This document shows, piece after piece, positions 27,833-37,800 of a DNA stretch of 64,000 nt (positions are counted from its first letter, which is position 1; each line of letters starts with the position of its first letter). A model generated the notes under the pieces. The model was not told the DNA's origin and made no database searches. It worked only from the letters and a program-made list of their open reading frames with translations. The translations under genes were made by a program, and so were the position numbers. Origin of the DNA: JAGVSR01 sp963825555 (GTDB lineage Bacteria > Pseudomonadota > Alphaproteobacteria > Rhizobiales > Hyphomicrobiaceae); assembly GCA_963825555.1 (NCBI GenBank), contig CAWGTZ010000009.1:62001-126000 (forward strand). The letters run 5' to 3'.

Positions 27833-27973
27833 GGAGCGATGGGCTCGTCCGGAGATGTTTTTTGCGGGCTGGCTGGAATCTGGCATTGACGGTCATCGGC
27901 GCGCAATGCTGACCCGATGCCTGTTGCCGCTCCTGTTGCGCCGCGTTTCCTCCCGACCCAATCACGTTAGATC

Positions 27974-28117
27974 TTAGCAGTTGCAGGACACCGCCGCTCT
28001 GGCTCCACCAGCCGGACATCCGAAACGTGCCGCGGCACGCTCTTCCCGACCGAAACCTCCGTCATCGGGCACACGCACCAGTTGGCCGGCGCGCACGACG
28101 ACTGCAATCTGCTTCAA
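27974..28117 (-). CDS. Possible 47-aa protein, unrecognised
   Basis: From a TTG at 28117 the frame reads LKQIAVVVRAGQLVRVPDD and ends AAVSCNC, with three Cys in the last 17 residues. The same frame stays open upstream to 28303. Codon use resembles the neighbours but the start has no good ribosome binding site. It lies inside the possible minus-strand transcription unit described above. Coding status is uncertain. Confidence 0.25.
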   Translation of the reverse strand: MKQIAVVVRAGQLVRVPDDGGFGREERAAARFGCPAGGARAAVSCNC

Positions 28118-28247
28118 AGTTTCGAATTTTCTGTTTCTGCCGCTTCGACGGCGCAAGGCGTTACATCTTGCTGGACCTACAGGACGCTGGCCGTCCTGCC
28201 TGTTGCGCATGAAGCATGCGTTCAAGACGCATGACGCCTGTACCGCA

Positions 28248-28280
28248 TCAAAGCGGCTTGAGACTACCCGGCGGAGACAT
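28248..28280 (-). CDS. Possible 10-codon leader peptide
   Basis: An ideal AAAGGAGG (28290-28297) stands nine bases before an ATG (28280) that opens MSPPGSLKPL and then a stop. A sigma-70-like promoter lies just upstream. A strong ribosome binding site in front of so short a frame is typical of leader peptides. The same frame is open upstream to 28445, so it could also be the end of a longer frame. Confidence 0.3.
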   Translation of the reverse strand: MSPPGSLKPL

Positions 28281-28311
28281 TTTCCTAGACCTCCTTTCGG
28301 CAAGTCGAAGA

Positions 28312-28340
28312 AGTTTGCGCCCCATACCCCTGGCTGTCAA
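28312..28340 (-). promoter_or_regulatory. Sigma-70-like promoter, minus strand
   Basis: On the minus strand a perfect TTGACA (28335-28340) is followed after 17 bases by CAAACT (28312-28317), a weak -10. It points to the strong ribosome binding site at 28290-28297. Confidence 0.35.
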
Positions 28341-28451
28341 TTCACAAACGGGCGGCGCATGAAAAGTGATCCCGCATTGGCGAAGCACGCTTGGCGCAAG
28401 TGGATATGGTTGACGAATTGTTAAATATCGCGCGCTAGCGTTCAAACGAAA

Positions 28452-28485
28452 GCCCGCATGCGGTTTCCGCAGGCGCGCCTTTTTT
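28452..28485 (+). terminator. Terminator or attenuator before the small membrane protein gene
   Basis: A 12-bp stem with two mismatches (28452-28463 with 28467-28478), a TTT loop and then T6. It ends 24 bases before the ATG at 28509. It ends either an unknown upstream plus-strand RNA or the leader of the membrane protein gene. Confidence 0.6.
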
Positions 28486-28508
28486 CATGAAGTTTGGAGA
28501 CGCCGGCA

Positions 28509-28808
28509 ATGAAGTCCGTGCTCGGTTTCGTATCTCTCATGGCCGTTGGGCTCATTGCAGCGAGTGCGGTGGCCGTCATCGGTGCGGGCGGGCTATCGCG
28601 CCTGCCGGTGGACGGCGCCGCTGCGCCGTTCGTCGACTATCGCTCGCTGTCGATCGGCCTCGTAATAGGCCTCATGCTGTCGTGGCTGGCGCGTGTCAGC
28701 TGGGCCGAGCTGCCCCGCCGCGTCATCGGCTGGCTGTGGGCGAACGAGCGCAACTTCTATCGCGGCGCGCTGGCCGCTATGCTGATTGCGATCCTGATTT
28801 TCTACTGA
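28509..28808 (+). CDS. Small membrane protein of unknown function
   Basis: A 99-residue protein with three hydrophobic segments: about 3-27, 45-62 (SIGLVIGLMLSWLARVSW) and 82-98 (GALAAMLIAILIFY). A basic loop between the last two (PRRVIGWLWANERNFYRG) is probably cytosolic. GGAGA about eight bases upstream supports the ATG at 28509. I know no family. It converges on the glycosyltransferase gene with a 27-base gap. Confidence 0.6.
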   Translation: MKSVLGFVSLMAVGLIAASAVAVIGAGGLSRLPVDGAAAPFVDYRSLSIGLVIGLMLSWLARVSWAELPRRVIGWLWANERNFYRGALAAMLIAILIFY

Positions 28809-28835
28809 GAAGGCGTCCCTGAAAGGCCTGTTGGC

Positions 28836-30080
28836 TCAACCGGCGGTGAGGGGTTCGGGGCGGGCCGGCCTTGTCGAGCCGTCGTTGGCAATCTTGAAAA
28901 CTTTGTCGTAGGCGGCGCGCAGCGCAATCGCCTCGGACCGCCAGTCGAGCACACTCTTGGCGCGCACCTGTCCCTTTTGGCCGAGCCGCGCCCGCCGGTT
29001 GGGATCGTCGCATAGTTCCGCAACCAGCCGGGCCAGGTCTTTGGGATCGTTGTTAGTGGCATAGAGCGCCGCGTCGCCCGCGCTGCGGATCGTCTCCGTG
29101 AGGTCGAAGCCCACGAGCGGAATGCCGAGTGACATATACTCGAACACCTTGTTCATCGAGCACTTGTCGTTGAAGGGGTTCTTAGGATCGGGTACGACGC
29201 CGATATCGAAGGTCGAAATGGCAGACAAGAAGTCCTCCGGCGAAAGATAACCGGTGAAGCTCACGTGTCTGTCGAGGTTCAAGGAACGCGCCAGGGCCTT
29301 CAGTTTGGGGACCTCCGTGCCGCGCCCCACCAGCACGCACTGAATATCGTCGCGTCCCTTTTCGTAGACCAGATGCGCCATGGCATGGATGAGGTTGTCG
29401 ACGCCGTCCTGAGCGCCCATCACACCGACATATCCGATCACATGGCGTCGCCCGTTACGTAGTGCGGGTGAGGGGTCGCGCCGCACGAAGCGGGAAAGAT
29501 CCGGGGTTGAGCGGACGATGAAGACGCGATCCTCAGTCATGCCGCCGCGGTCAAGCGCTACGCGACGGTAGGACTCGTTGGTCGCCAGCGATACATCGGC
29601 GAGGCGAAACGTCATGCGCTCGAGCCACAGCAGGATGCCGTACATGCGGCCACGGCGGCCGAACTTGGCTTCGTAGAGTTCCGGGTTCAGGTCATGATGG
29701 TCGAAGACAAAGCGCGTGCCAGAGAGCAGACGCCAGAAGCCGGCGAGCAGGAAGATCGTGTCGGGCGGGTTGCAGGCCTGGATGACATCGAAGCCGATCC
29801 GGGACTTCACCTTGAACGACAGGAGGAACTGGTAGAACAGCGCGATCGCGTATTCCGCGATATAGCCCAGTGCGGTGTCGGCCTCGACGGGCAGGGGATG
29901 GCGGAAAATCTCGATGCCGTCGATCGTTTCGCGGCGCGCCTGATAGATACCGCCGGTCGGGCAGATCACCGAAACGGTATATCCCGCATCCTTCAGCGTG
30001 TTGGCCTCCTGCCAGACGCGGCGGTCGAGCGGCACGGTGAGGTTCTCGACGACGATCAGGACACGGCGGGCTTCGGACAT
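28836..30080 (-). CDS. Glycosyltransferase family 4
   Basis: A 414-residue cytosolic GT-B enzyme. The N-domain starts RRVLIVVENLTVPLDRRVWQEA. The C-domain has VIGYVGVMGAQDGVDNLIHAM, CVLVGRGTEVPKLKAL and the donor-binding stretch FDIGVVPDPKNPFNDKCSMNK followed by EYMSLGIPLVGFD, where the E-x7-E-type nucleotide-sugar site is expected. Such retaining enzymes build exopolysaccharide or lipopolysaccharide; the sugar is unknown. The ATG at 30080 gives the natural N-terminus. No other polysaccharide genes are adjacent. Confidence 0.85.
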   Translation of the reverse strand: MSEARRVLIVVENLTVPLDRRVWQEANTLKDAGYTVSVICPTGGIYQARRETIDGIEIFRHPLPVEADTALGYIAEYAIALFYQFLLSFKVKSRIGFDVIQACNPPDTIFLLAGFWRLLSGTRFVFDHHDLNPELYEAKFGRRGRMYGILLWLERMTFRLADVSLATNESYRRVALDRGGMTEDRVFIVRSTPDLSRFVRRDPSPALRNGRRHVIGYVGVMGAQDGVDNLIHAMAHLVYEKGRDDIQCVLVGRGTEVPKLKALARSLNLDRHVSFTGYLSPEDFLSAISTFDIGVVPDPKNPFNDKCSMNKVFEYMSLGIPLVGFDLTETIRSAGDAALYATNNDPKDLARLVAELCDDPNRRARLGQKGQVRAKSVLDWRSEAIALRAAYDKVFKIANDGSTRPARPEPLTAG

Positions 30081-30234
30081 GGGCAACGCTCGAAAGGGAA
30101 AATGGGGCAAGGCGCGGCTGGAGCGCACCTCACGTCGAAGCTCACTATGCCTGATGCGGGTTAAGGGGTTTTTCTCTCCCGCAGTCTAAGAACCCGTAAA
30201 AACTGTCGCATTTTCGAGCGAACTTGCAGGCAAC

Positions 30235-30264
30235 AAAGAAAAAGGGCGGCCTTTCGGCCGCCCT
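30235..30264 (-). terminator. Rho-independent terminator of glnA
   Basis: AGGGCGGCC (30243-30251) pairs perfectly with GGCCGCCCT (30256-30264) around a four-base loop. On the minus strand it is followed by TTTTTCTTT. It ends the glnB-glnA transcript. Confidence 0.85.
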
Positions 30265-30320
30265 CTCTCGCTCCCCTTGGATGTCTTGCGCCGGTTGCCG
30301 TGTGGGCAACTGAAGGCGCA

Positions 30321-31730
<1,410 letters not shown>

Positions 31731-31770
31731 GGGTACTCCCCTATTCGTCCCTTGATGTGAAACTCTCATG

Positions 31771-31790
31771 CGCGGGCCGGCCGGCCCGCG
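31771..31790. other. Perfect 20-bp palindrome between glnB and glnA
   Basis: CGCGGGCCGG is followed directly by its reverse complement, giving a fully self-complementary 20-mer just after the glnB stop and 40 bases before the glnA start. As RNA it would form a tight GC hairpin. It has no T run, so mRNA processing or differential stability is more likely than termination. Confidence 0.6.
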
Positions 31791-31797
31791 ACATCAG

Positions 31798-32136
31798 TTA
31801 GATCGCCTCCGCGCCGTGTTCGCCGGTGCGGATGCGAATGGCTTCCTCGATGTTGGAGATAAAGATCTTCCCGTCACCGATGCGGCCGGTCTTGGCGGCG
31901 TTCTGGATGGCCTCGACAGCCTTGTCGAGCATCTCGTCGCTCAACACCACCTCAACTTTGACCTTAGGCAGAAAATCGACCACATACTCTGCCCCCCGAT
32001 AGAGCTCGGTATGGCCCTTCTGGCGGCCGAAGCCCTTGGCCTCGATCACGGTTATGCCCTGTAGACCGATGTCCTGCAGCGCTTCTTTGACCTCATCGAG
32101 CTTGAACGGCTTTATGATGGCTTCGATTTTTTTCAT
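31798..32136 (-). CDS. glnB: Nitrogen regulatory protein PII
   Basis: A 112-residue PII trimer subunit. The T-loop has GRQKGHTELYRGAEYVVDFLPK with uridylylation Tyr51. The B and C loops follow in IGDGKIFISNIEEAIRIRTGE. It reads 2-oxoglutarate and ATP/ADP and controls GlnE, NtrB and AmtB. GAGGAGA precedes the ATG at 32136. It is the first gene of a glnB-glnA operon behind a good sigma-54 promoter (32197-32212). Linkage to glnA favours GlnB over GlnK. Confidence 0.96.
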   Translation of the reverse strand: MKKIEAIIKPFKLDEVKEALQDIGLQGITVIEAKGFGRQKGHTELYRGAEYVVDFLPKVKVEVVLSDEMLDKAVEAIQNAAKTGRIGDGKIFISNIEEAIRIRTGEHGAEAI

Positions 32137-32196
32137 GTTCTCCTCGGCCTCCCGTAGAGCGCAGACGTCGACCCGGCGCCCGACGCGGCCTTGGTT

Positions 32197-32212
32197 AGCA
32201 CGCGCCATGCCA
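32197..32212 (-). promoter_or_regulatory. Sigma-54 (RpoN) promoter of glnB-glnA
   Basis: Read on the minus strand the 16-mer is TGGCATG-GCGC-GTGCT, against the consensus TGGCACG-N4-TTGCW. The invariant GG and GC are present at the right spacing. Transcription would start near 32186, giving a leader of about 50 bases. Upstream, GCACC-CATT-GGTAC (about 32289-32302) resembles an NtrC half-site pair but with a spacer one base short. Confidence 0.75.
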
Positions 32213-32495
32213 AGATCCCTGGCGTCCGGATTCTCCAGTTGCTACAATGTATTAAAAGGAATTCGCCTGATTTTTAGCTGGTCCACCCGCACCCATTGGT
32301 ACGAGTTTTAGGCAGAATGCACAATAAAGCATCATTCCATGGGCGCGTCCCTCACCGGCATGCGGGCTGCCATCCGCCCGCTCCATTGGAGGGTGCGGAT
32401 ATCGTGCTCCAGAGGCGGTACAAGCTGGGAGGCGCCGGAGGGTCGTGGGGAAGCCGGACCGGACGCCCGGTGGGTGCGATTGAGAAGGTTGCGTG

Positions 32496-34058
32496 ATGGC
32501 CAATCTGGAACTTCTGACGACCGATCAGATGGGCGCTGCCGACAGGGCGGCGGTGGCGGCGGGTGTCCCATCGCTGACCCTCATGGAGAATGCGGGCCGG
32601 GCTGTAGCCGACGAGGTTCGCCGTATGTGCCCGGCGGGCAGCCGGGTGGCGGTACTGTGTGGGCCTGGCAACAACGGGGGCGACGGGTTCGTTGCCGCCC
32701 GCCACCTCAAGCGCGCCAGCTACGATGTCCGCCTGCACCTGCTGGGCGACAAAACTGCACTGAAGGGCGATGCGGCGGAGATGGCGCGGCGCTGGGATGG
32801 GCCCATCCGCGCGCTTGAACCCGAGGCGCTTCAGAGCATGCATCTGGTTGTCGATGCCCTCTTCGGCGCCGGGCTTGCCCGTCCGCTGGACGGGACGGCG
32901 GCTCAGATGGTGGAGGCCATCAATGCCAGTCGCCTTCCCGTGGTGGCCGTCGATGTGCCAAGCGGCCTCGACGGCACGACGGGCGAAGCGGCCGGTCCCG
33001 TGGTGCAGGCCACGCACACCGTGACCTTCTTCCGCCGCAAGCCCGGGCACGTTCTGATGCCCGGCCGCGCGCTGTGTGGACCCACTGTGGTCGCCGACAT
33101 CGGCATTCCCACTTCCGTCCTTGGTGGTGACATCATCATCAGCACCTGGGCCAATGGCCCGGACTTGTGGATGTCCCATTTTCCGCGCCCGGGTGTGGAT
33201 GGACACAAATATTCGCGGGGCCATGCGGTGGTCGTGTCCGGCCCTGCCTTCCGGTCGGGCGCGGCGCGTCTTGGCGCGCGGGCTGCGCTCCGGATCGGCG
33301 CGGGTCTGGTCACGGTGGCCAGTCCTCCGACTGCGCTGCCGGAGAACGCGGCCCATCTCACGGCTATCATGCTGATGGCTTGCGAGAGCCCGGAAGTCTT
33401 GGGCAGTATTCTGGAGGATCAGCGCAAGAACGCGCTACTGATCGGCCCCGGTGCCGGGATCGGCAGCGAGACCGCGGAGATGACGGCGGTGGCCCTGCGT
33501 TCGGCCGCTGCGGTGGTGCTCGACGCCGACGCCCTCACGGCGTTTGCAACCGGCGCGAGCGCGCGCGTTCCCGCCGTCGGCTTCGGCTTCACGGGCACGC
33601 TTCGCGCCCAGAGCACGAGCCCTGAAGCTCTGTTCGCGCTCGTTGCCGACCGGGCCGGCCGCCCGGTCGTGATGACACCGCATGAGGGGGAGTTCGCCCG
33701 CCTCTTCCCCGGCCATGAGGGCACCAAGCTGGAGCGCGCCCGCGCCGCGGCAGCGGCTTCGGGTGCGGTCGTCGTTCTCAAGGGTCCCGATACAGTGATC
33801 GCGGCTCCCGATGGACGCGCCGTGATCAACGACAACGCCCCGCCCCAGCTTGCGACCGCGGGCTCCGGCGACGTGCTCGCTGGCCTCATCACCGGCCTTC
33901 TGGCCCAGAAGATGCCGGCCTTCGAGGCGGCCGCAGCCGCCGTTTGGCTGCACGGGGAGGGGGCGCGACTGTTCGGGCCAGGGCTCATCGCCGAAGATCT
34001 GCCAGAGACGCTGCCGCGGGTGCTCGCAACCCTTGCCGGTTCGGCAGGCGCCGTTTGA
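32496..34058 (+). CDS. nnr: Bifunctional NAD(P)H-hydrate epimerase and dehydratase
   Basis: A 520-residue repair enzyme. The N-terminal YjeF_N epimerase domain (about 1-215) has LMENAGRAVADEV and LCGPGNNGGDGFVAARHL. The C-terminal ADP/ATP-dependent dehydratase (about 225-515) has LIGPGAGIGSETAEM, VLDADALTAFA, MTPHEGEFARLF and the nucleotide site LATAGSGDVLAGLITGLLAQ. It restores damaged NAD(P)H. ATG 32496 and GTG 32493 follow GAGAAGG. The position next to glnB, divergently transcribed, is usual in this order of bacteria. The 32137-32495 gap holds the glnB promoter. Confidence 0.95.
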   Translation: MANLELLTTDQMGAADRAAVAAGVPSLTLMENAGRAVADEVRRMCPAGSRVAVLCGPGNNGGDGFVAARHLKRASYDVRLHLLGDKTALKGDAAEMARRWDGPIRALEPEALQSMHLVVDALFGAGLARPLDGTAAQMVEAINASRLPVVAVDVPSGLDGTTGEAAGPVVQATHTVTFFRRKPGHVLMPGRALCGPTVVADIGIPTSVLGGDIIISTWANGPDLWMSHFPRPGVDGHKYSRGHAVVVSGPAFRSGAARLGARAALRIGAGLVTVASPPTALPENAAHLTAIMLMACESPEVLGSILEDQRKNALLIGPGAGIGSETAEMTAVALRSAAAVVLDADALTAFATGASARVPAVGFGFTGTLRAQSTSPEALFALVADRAGRPVVMTPHEGEFARLFPGHEGTKLERARAAAAASGAVVVLKGPDTVIAAPDGRAVINDNAPPQLATAGSGDVLAGLITGLLAQKMPAFEAAAAAVWLHGEGARLFGPGLIAEDLPETLPRVLATLAGSAGAV

Positions 34059-34184
34059 GGGTGGGCAACGGCCCCTGCGCAAGGTCCTGACCCGGGGCGG
34101 CCATATTCTGCGATTATTGACGGATCGGGCGGAGTCGCCCACATCCTTAAGCTTAGAACTGAATCGGAGACCAGGCCCCTTTTG

Positions 34185-36068
34185 GTGCAGCGATACCTGA
34201 ACACAGCACTCCTCCACAAACGGCTTTCCGGCCGGGTGCAGGCAGCGCTGTGCCTTGGTACGCTCGTCGCATGGGTGCCCGTGGGGACGCCCGTGGCCGC
34301 CCAGGAGCCCCCCGCCGGCGCCGAGCAGTCGGCACCTGCGGCCACGGCCGCGCCGCCGTCCGCGACCGTGTTGGCCGACAAGGCGGCCGGCCATCTGGTG
34401 CGCGGTGAGACCTCCGAGGCCATCACCGCCTATACGGCCGCGCTCGCCGACCCGACGCTCTCCAACGACCGCCGCGCCACCTTGCTCAATGATCGCGGCG
34501 TAGCCTACTCCCGCGCCGGCCAGGTGAAGCTCGCGATCGAAGACTTCAATACCGCCGCGGGTCTCTTCCCCGAATACGCCGCCGTCTACAACAACCGCGG
34601 CAACCTGCTCGTGTCGCTGGGGCTCATGAAAGAGGCGCTCAAGGATCTCGACCGCGCCATCCTGCTGGCGCCCGGTTACACCGCTGCATTCAACAACCGC
34701 GCCAGTCTGCACGTGCGGCTTGGCCATTACGGCGATGCGATTGCCGACTACACTCAGGCAATCCGGCTGACACCGCAGAGCCCTGCGCCTTTGAGCGGCC
34801 GGGGACAAGTGCATCTGGCGCTGTTGAGGCCGCACGCGGCCGCGCGCGATTTCAGCCGCGCCGTCGAGGCTGACGCGCGCTTTTCGCAGGGCTATCTCAA
34901 GCGTGCCCAGTCGATGTTGATGACGGGTTCCTATTCCGAGGCGATCGAGGACTTGTCCCGCGCCGTCGCGTTCGACGTCAATAACGCCGAGATCTACTCG
35001 CAGCGCGGCGAGGCCTATCTGGCCGTGCGTGAGATCCCGGCAGCTCTCAAGGATTTCTCGCAAGCCATCGCGATCGATCCGCGCCACGTGCGCGCCTATC
35101 AGGGTCGGGGGTTGGCGCACGCTTACGCCAATTCCTTCGATGAAGCCTTTGCGGACCTCAACCGGGCCATCGAACTCGATCCGCGCTCGGCGCGTGCCTT
35201 CGCCTTTCGCGCCTTCGTCTACAAGCAGACGGGCCAGGTGGGTGTGGGCGGCAAGGACATCGAAACGGCTCTGAAGCTGGACGAAAAGAGCGGCGAAGTG
35301 CTTTGGGCCAAGGCCGAGATCGAAGAGGCGCAGGGGCGGACAGAACTGGCCATCGCCGATGCCAAGCAGGCACTCTTGAGCCAACCCGGACTCAGGGATG
35401 CCATTGATCTCCTGCGGCGCGTGGCGCCCGACCGGATGGACGACTCCGGGATCGTTATTGCCGGCGCTGCGACGGCTCCTTGGCGAGTTATCCGGCGCGG
35501 CGCGCAGTACGAAGCCTTGAGCGACGACTATCCGCGCCTTGCCGTCCCGATGGAGATGATCGGAGAGGGCAGTCCGAAGATAATCGCTTGGGAAGAGAAG
35601 GCTGCGCCCCACGAAGGATTCGCCGTCTTGCGTTTCTCCGCCGGAACCCTGACGTCGGCGCAGGGCAAGGAAGAGGTCGAGATGGCAGCGCTGATCGATC
35701 TTACCCAGCAGATGGTCCTGTCCGTCGTGCCCAATCGTCAGGGCAATAAGACCTCGAACTGGTCATGGGAGGATACGCGCGTTACGATCGCGGCCCTGGA
35801 CGGCGTCAACGAAGAAATTTCCCTGAACCCGGGCGGCGGCTATGGAGCTATGGCAGGTGCGGCCGGAGCGGCTGTCGGAGCGGGTACGCGCCGCCTGTCT
35901 ACCGGAAGCGGTGCCGGTAGGGGAGCGGGTTCGGGTGGGGCATGGGCACCCTGGAATCAACCGTTTGGCATGCCGAATGCCGGCTCTTCGACGTCCAGCA
36001 AAACGTCCAAGAGCGCGCAGAAGAGGAAAAAGAAGCCGAAGAGTTTCTTCGAGCTGCTTTTCAACTGA
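34185..36068 (+). CDS. Exported TPR-repeat protein
   Basis: A 627-residue protein with a signal peptide (LCLGTLVAWVPVGTPVAAQ) and a run of about nine TPR units over residues about 62-390, with typical units AVYNNRGNLLVSLGLMKEALKDLDRAI and AYQGRGLAHAYANSFDEAFADLNRAIELDP patterns. A separate C-terminal beta-rich domain (about 400-535) contains RVIRRGAQYEALSDDYPRL and WSWEDTRVTIAALDG. A Gly/Ser-rich stretch and a basic tail (RKKKPKSFFELLFN) follow. I infer a periplasmic scaffold. The start is GTG 34185, or TTG one codon earlier; GGAGA lies upstream. Confidence 0.8.
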   Translation: MQRYLNTALLHKRLSGRVQAALCLGTLVAWVPVGTPVAAQEPPAGAEQSAPAATAAPPSATVLADKAAGHLVRGETSEAITAYTAALADPTLSNDRRATLLNDRGVAYSRAGQVKLAIEDFNTAAGLFPEYAAVYNNRGNLLVSLGLMKEALKDLDRAILLAPGYTAAFNNRASLHVRLGHYGDAIADYTQAIRLTPQSPAPLSGRGQVHLALLRPHAAARDFSRAVEADARFSQGYLKRAQSMLMTGSYSEAIEDLSRAVAFDVNNAEIYSQRGEAYLAVREIPAALKDFSQAIAIDPRHVRAYQGRGLAHAYANSFDEAFADLNRAIELDPRSARAFAFRAFVYKQTGQVGVGGKDIETALKLDEKSGEVLWAKAEIEEAQGRTELAIADAKQALLSQPGLRDAIDLLRRVAPDRMDDSGIVIAGAATAPWRVIRRGAQYEALSDDYPRLAVPMEMIGEGSPKIIAWEEKAAPHEGFAVLRFSAGTLTSAQGKEEVEMAALIDLTQQMVLSVVPNRQGNKTSNWSWEDTRVTIAALDGVNEEISLNPGGGYGAMAGAAGAAVGAGTRRLSTGSGAGRGAGSGGAWAPWNQPFGMPNAGSSTSSKTSKSAQKRKKKPKSFFELLFN

Positions 36069-36213
36069 GCCGGCCGTCTGGCGGACCGTCTCGCGCGCTG
36101 ATCCAACCGGGCCCGGGAGGCGTTGACCCGACACGGGCAAGTTTTGTTCGGTCCGGATTCTTCTCCCATCCTGAAATTTGACGTTCTGCCATTTGAAGGT
36201 CACGGGTCCATTC

Positions 36214-37665
36214 ATGCCGGCCAAGCCCATCATCGTCTGGTTCCGAAATGACCTGCGCCTTTCCGATAACCGCGCGCTTGCGGCGGCCCTGGCGACCGGC
36301 GCGCCCCTCGTGCCGGTGTATGTTCACGACCCTGAGGCCGCCAGCCAGTGGCAGGCTGGCGGCGCATCGCTCTGGTGGCTGCATGGCTCACTCACCGCAC
36401 TCACGCGCGCCCTGAAGGATATTGGAGCCGCGCTCGTCCTGCGCCGTGGCCCCATCGGCGACGCGCTTGCCGCGCTCGTGGAGGAGGTGGGAGCTCAGGG
36501 CCTGTACTTCACTCGCGCCTACGAGCCCTGGGCGAGAATGCAGGAAGAGGCGATCAAGGATCGCCTGTCGTCTTCAGGCGTCGAGGTCAAGCGCTTCGCG
36601 GGGTCTCTCCTTCGCGAGCCGGAAAGCGTACGTACAAAGGCGAACGAGCCTTTCAAAGTCTACACGCCGTTCTGGCGCGCGCTGACGGCGCTGGGCCCAC
36701 CCGAGCGCCCGCTGCCCGCCCCCGAACGCATCCGGATGCCGTCTCGAAAAGTCCGAGGCGACGCGCTTGCCGATTGGGATCTCCTGCCATCGCGGCCCGA
36801 TTGGGCGAGGGGTTTGCGAGAGACATGGCAGCCAGGAGAAGGGGGCGCCAATGCGCGTCTCGATGCCTTTCTCGAAACGGGCCTCAGCGGCTATGCCGAA
36901 AGGCGCAACCTGCCCGCCGTCGAGGGGACCTCGCGTCTTTCGCCGCATCTGCACTTCGGAGAGATCAGCCCGCACACCTGCTGGCATCGCGCTACCGAGG
37001 CTTCCCGGGCCAGGCGCGGGTGCGATGCAGGCCTTGAAACGTTCCTGAAAGAACTCGTCTGGCGCGAGTTTTCCTATCACCTGCTCGTCCACTGGCCCAC
37101 GCTGCCCGAGGCGCCCTTCCGCGTCGAGTTTTCGAAATTTCCCTGGGTGGAAGATGCGGATCATCTCAGGGCCTGGCAACGCGGCCGCACGGGATATCCG
37201 ATCGTGGATGCGGGGATGCGCGAACTTTGGCACACGGGCTGGATGCACAATCGCGTGCGCATGATCGTTGCCTCCTTCCTCGTGAAGCACCTGCTCATCC
37301 CCTGGCAGGCCGGTGAGGCCTGGTTCTGGGACACGCTCGTCGATGCGGATCTGGCGAGCAATTCCGCGAGCTGGCAGTGGGTGGCAGGTTCCGGTGCGGA
37401 TGCGGCCCCCTATTTCCGCATTTTCAACCCCGTGACCCAGGGCGAGAAGTTCGACGCCGACGCGCGCTATGTCCGGCGTTGGGTGCCGGAGATCGCCAAG
37501 TTGCCCGACAAAGTCATTCACGCCCCCTGGACAGCTTCGGCGGCCATTTTGGCCAAGGCAGGGGTCAAGCTCGGGACGACCTATCCTCAGCCCATTGTCG
37601 ATCATGCTGCCGCCCGCCAGCGCGCGCTGGACGGCTACGCCCGCATCCGTGCTGGCGGCGCGTAG
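36214..37665 (+). CDS. phr: Deoxyribodipyrimidine photolyase (class I CPD photolyase)
   Basis: A 483-residue FAD enzyme that splits UV-made cyclobutane pyrimidine dimers with blue light. The antenna domain starts PIIVWFRNDLRLSDNRAL. The FAD domain has LSPHLHFGEISPHTCWH, the KELVWREFSYHLLVHWP block, the GYPIVDAGMRELWHTGWMHNR signature and DTLVDADLASNSASWQWVAGSG, which holds Trp residues of the electron-transfer chain. The ATG at 36214 lies in front of the conserved N-terminus. No cofactor gene is linked. Confidence 0.95.
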   Translation: MPAKPIIVWFRNDLRLSDNRALAAALATGAPLVPVYVHDPEAASQWQAGGASLWWLHGSLTALTRALKDIGAALVLRRGPIGDALAALVEEVGAQGLYFTRAYEPWARMQEEAIKDRLSSSGVEVKRFAGSLLREPESVRTKANEPFKVYTPFWRALTALGPPERPLPAPERIRMPSRKVRGDALADWDLLPSRPDWARGLRETWQPGEGGANARLDAFLETGLSGYAERRNLPAVEGTSRLSPHLHFGEISPHTCWHRATEASRARRGCDAGLETFLKELVWREFSYHLLVHWPTLPEAPFRVEFSKFPWVEDADHLRAWQRGRTGYPIVDAGMRELWHTGWMHNRVRMIVASFLVKHLLIPWQAGEAWFWDTLVDADLASNSASWQWVAGSGADAAPYFRIFNPVTQGEKFDADARYVRRWVPEIAKLPDKVIHAPWTASAAILAKAGVKLGTTYPQPIVDHAAARQRALDGYARIRAGGA

Positions 37666-37800
37666 CGGTCCTTCGCCGTCATGGGGGCTGGAAGCGCAGA
37701 CTGGTAAGGCTATGATAACCTTAACGCGACCATAGTCGGTGGGCTGACCGCTCCCCGGCGGTCTCGTTTTTGTTCAGCGTAATCGGGGGAGGAATTAGTA

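Larger units (their letters stand above)
27619..28508. other. 890-base region without a clear gene
   Basis: No recognised protein lies here. On the minus strand I see a possible complete transcription unit: a sigma-70-like promoter (28312-28340), a strong ribosome binding site, a 10-codon reading frame, an unrecognised Cys-containing frame ending at 27974 and a terminator (27791-27832). On the plus strand a terminator-like hairpin (28452-28485) sits just before the next gene. The rest shows nothing I can name. Confidence 0.4.

Noticed and set aside
28338..28430. A plus-strand sigma-70 promoter for the small membrane protein (TTGACG near 28410)
   Set aside because: No acceptable -10 box lies 16-18 bases downstream.
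33435..35612. A 725-codon minus-strand frame opposite nnr and the TPR gene
   Set aside because: Both plus-strand proteins are recognisable families with motifs in order; the reverse frame is a GC-driven open frame.
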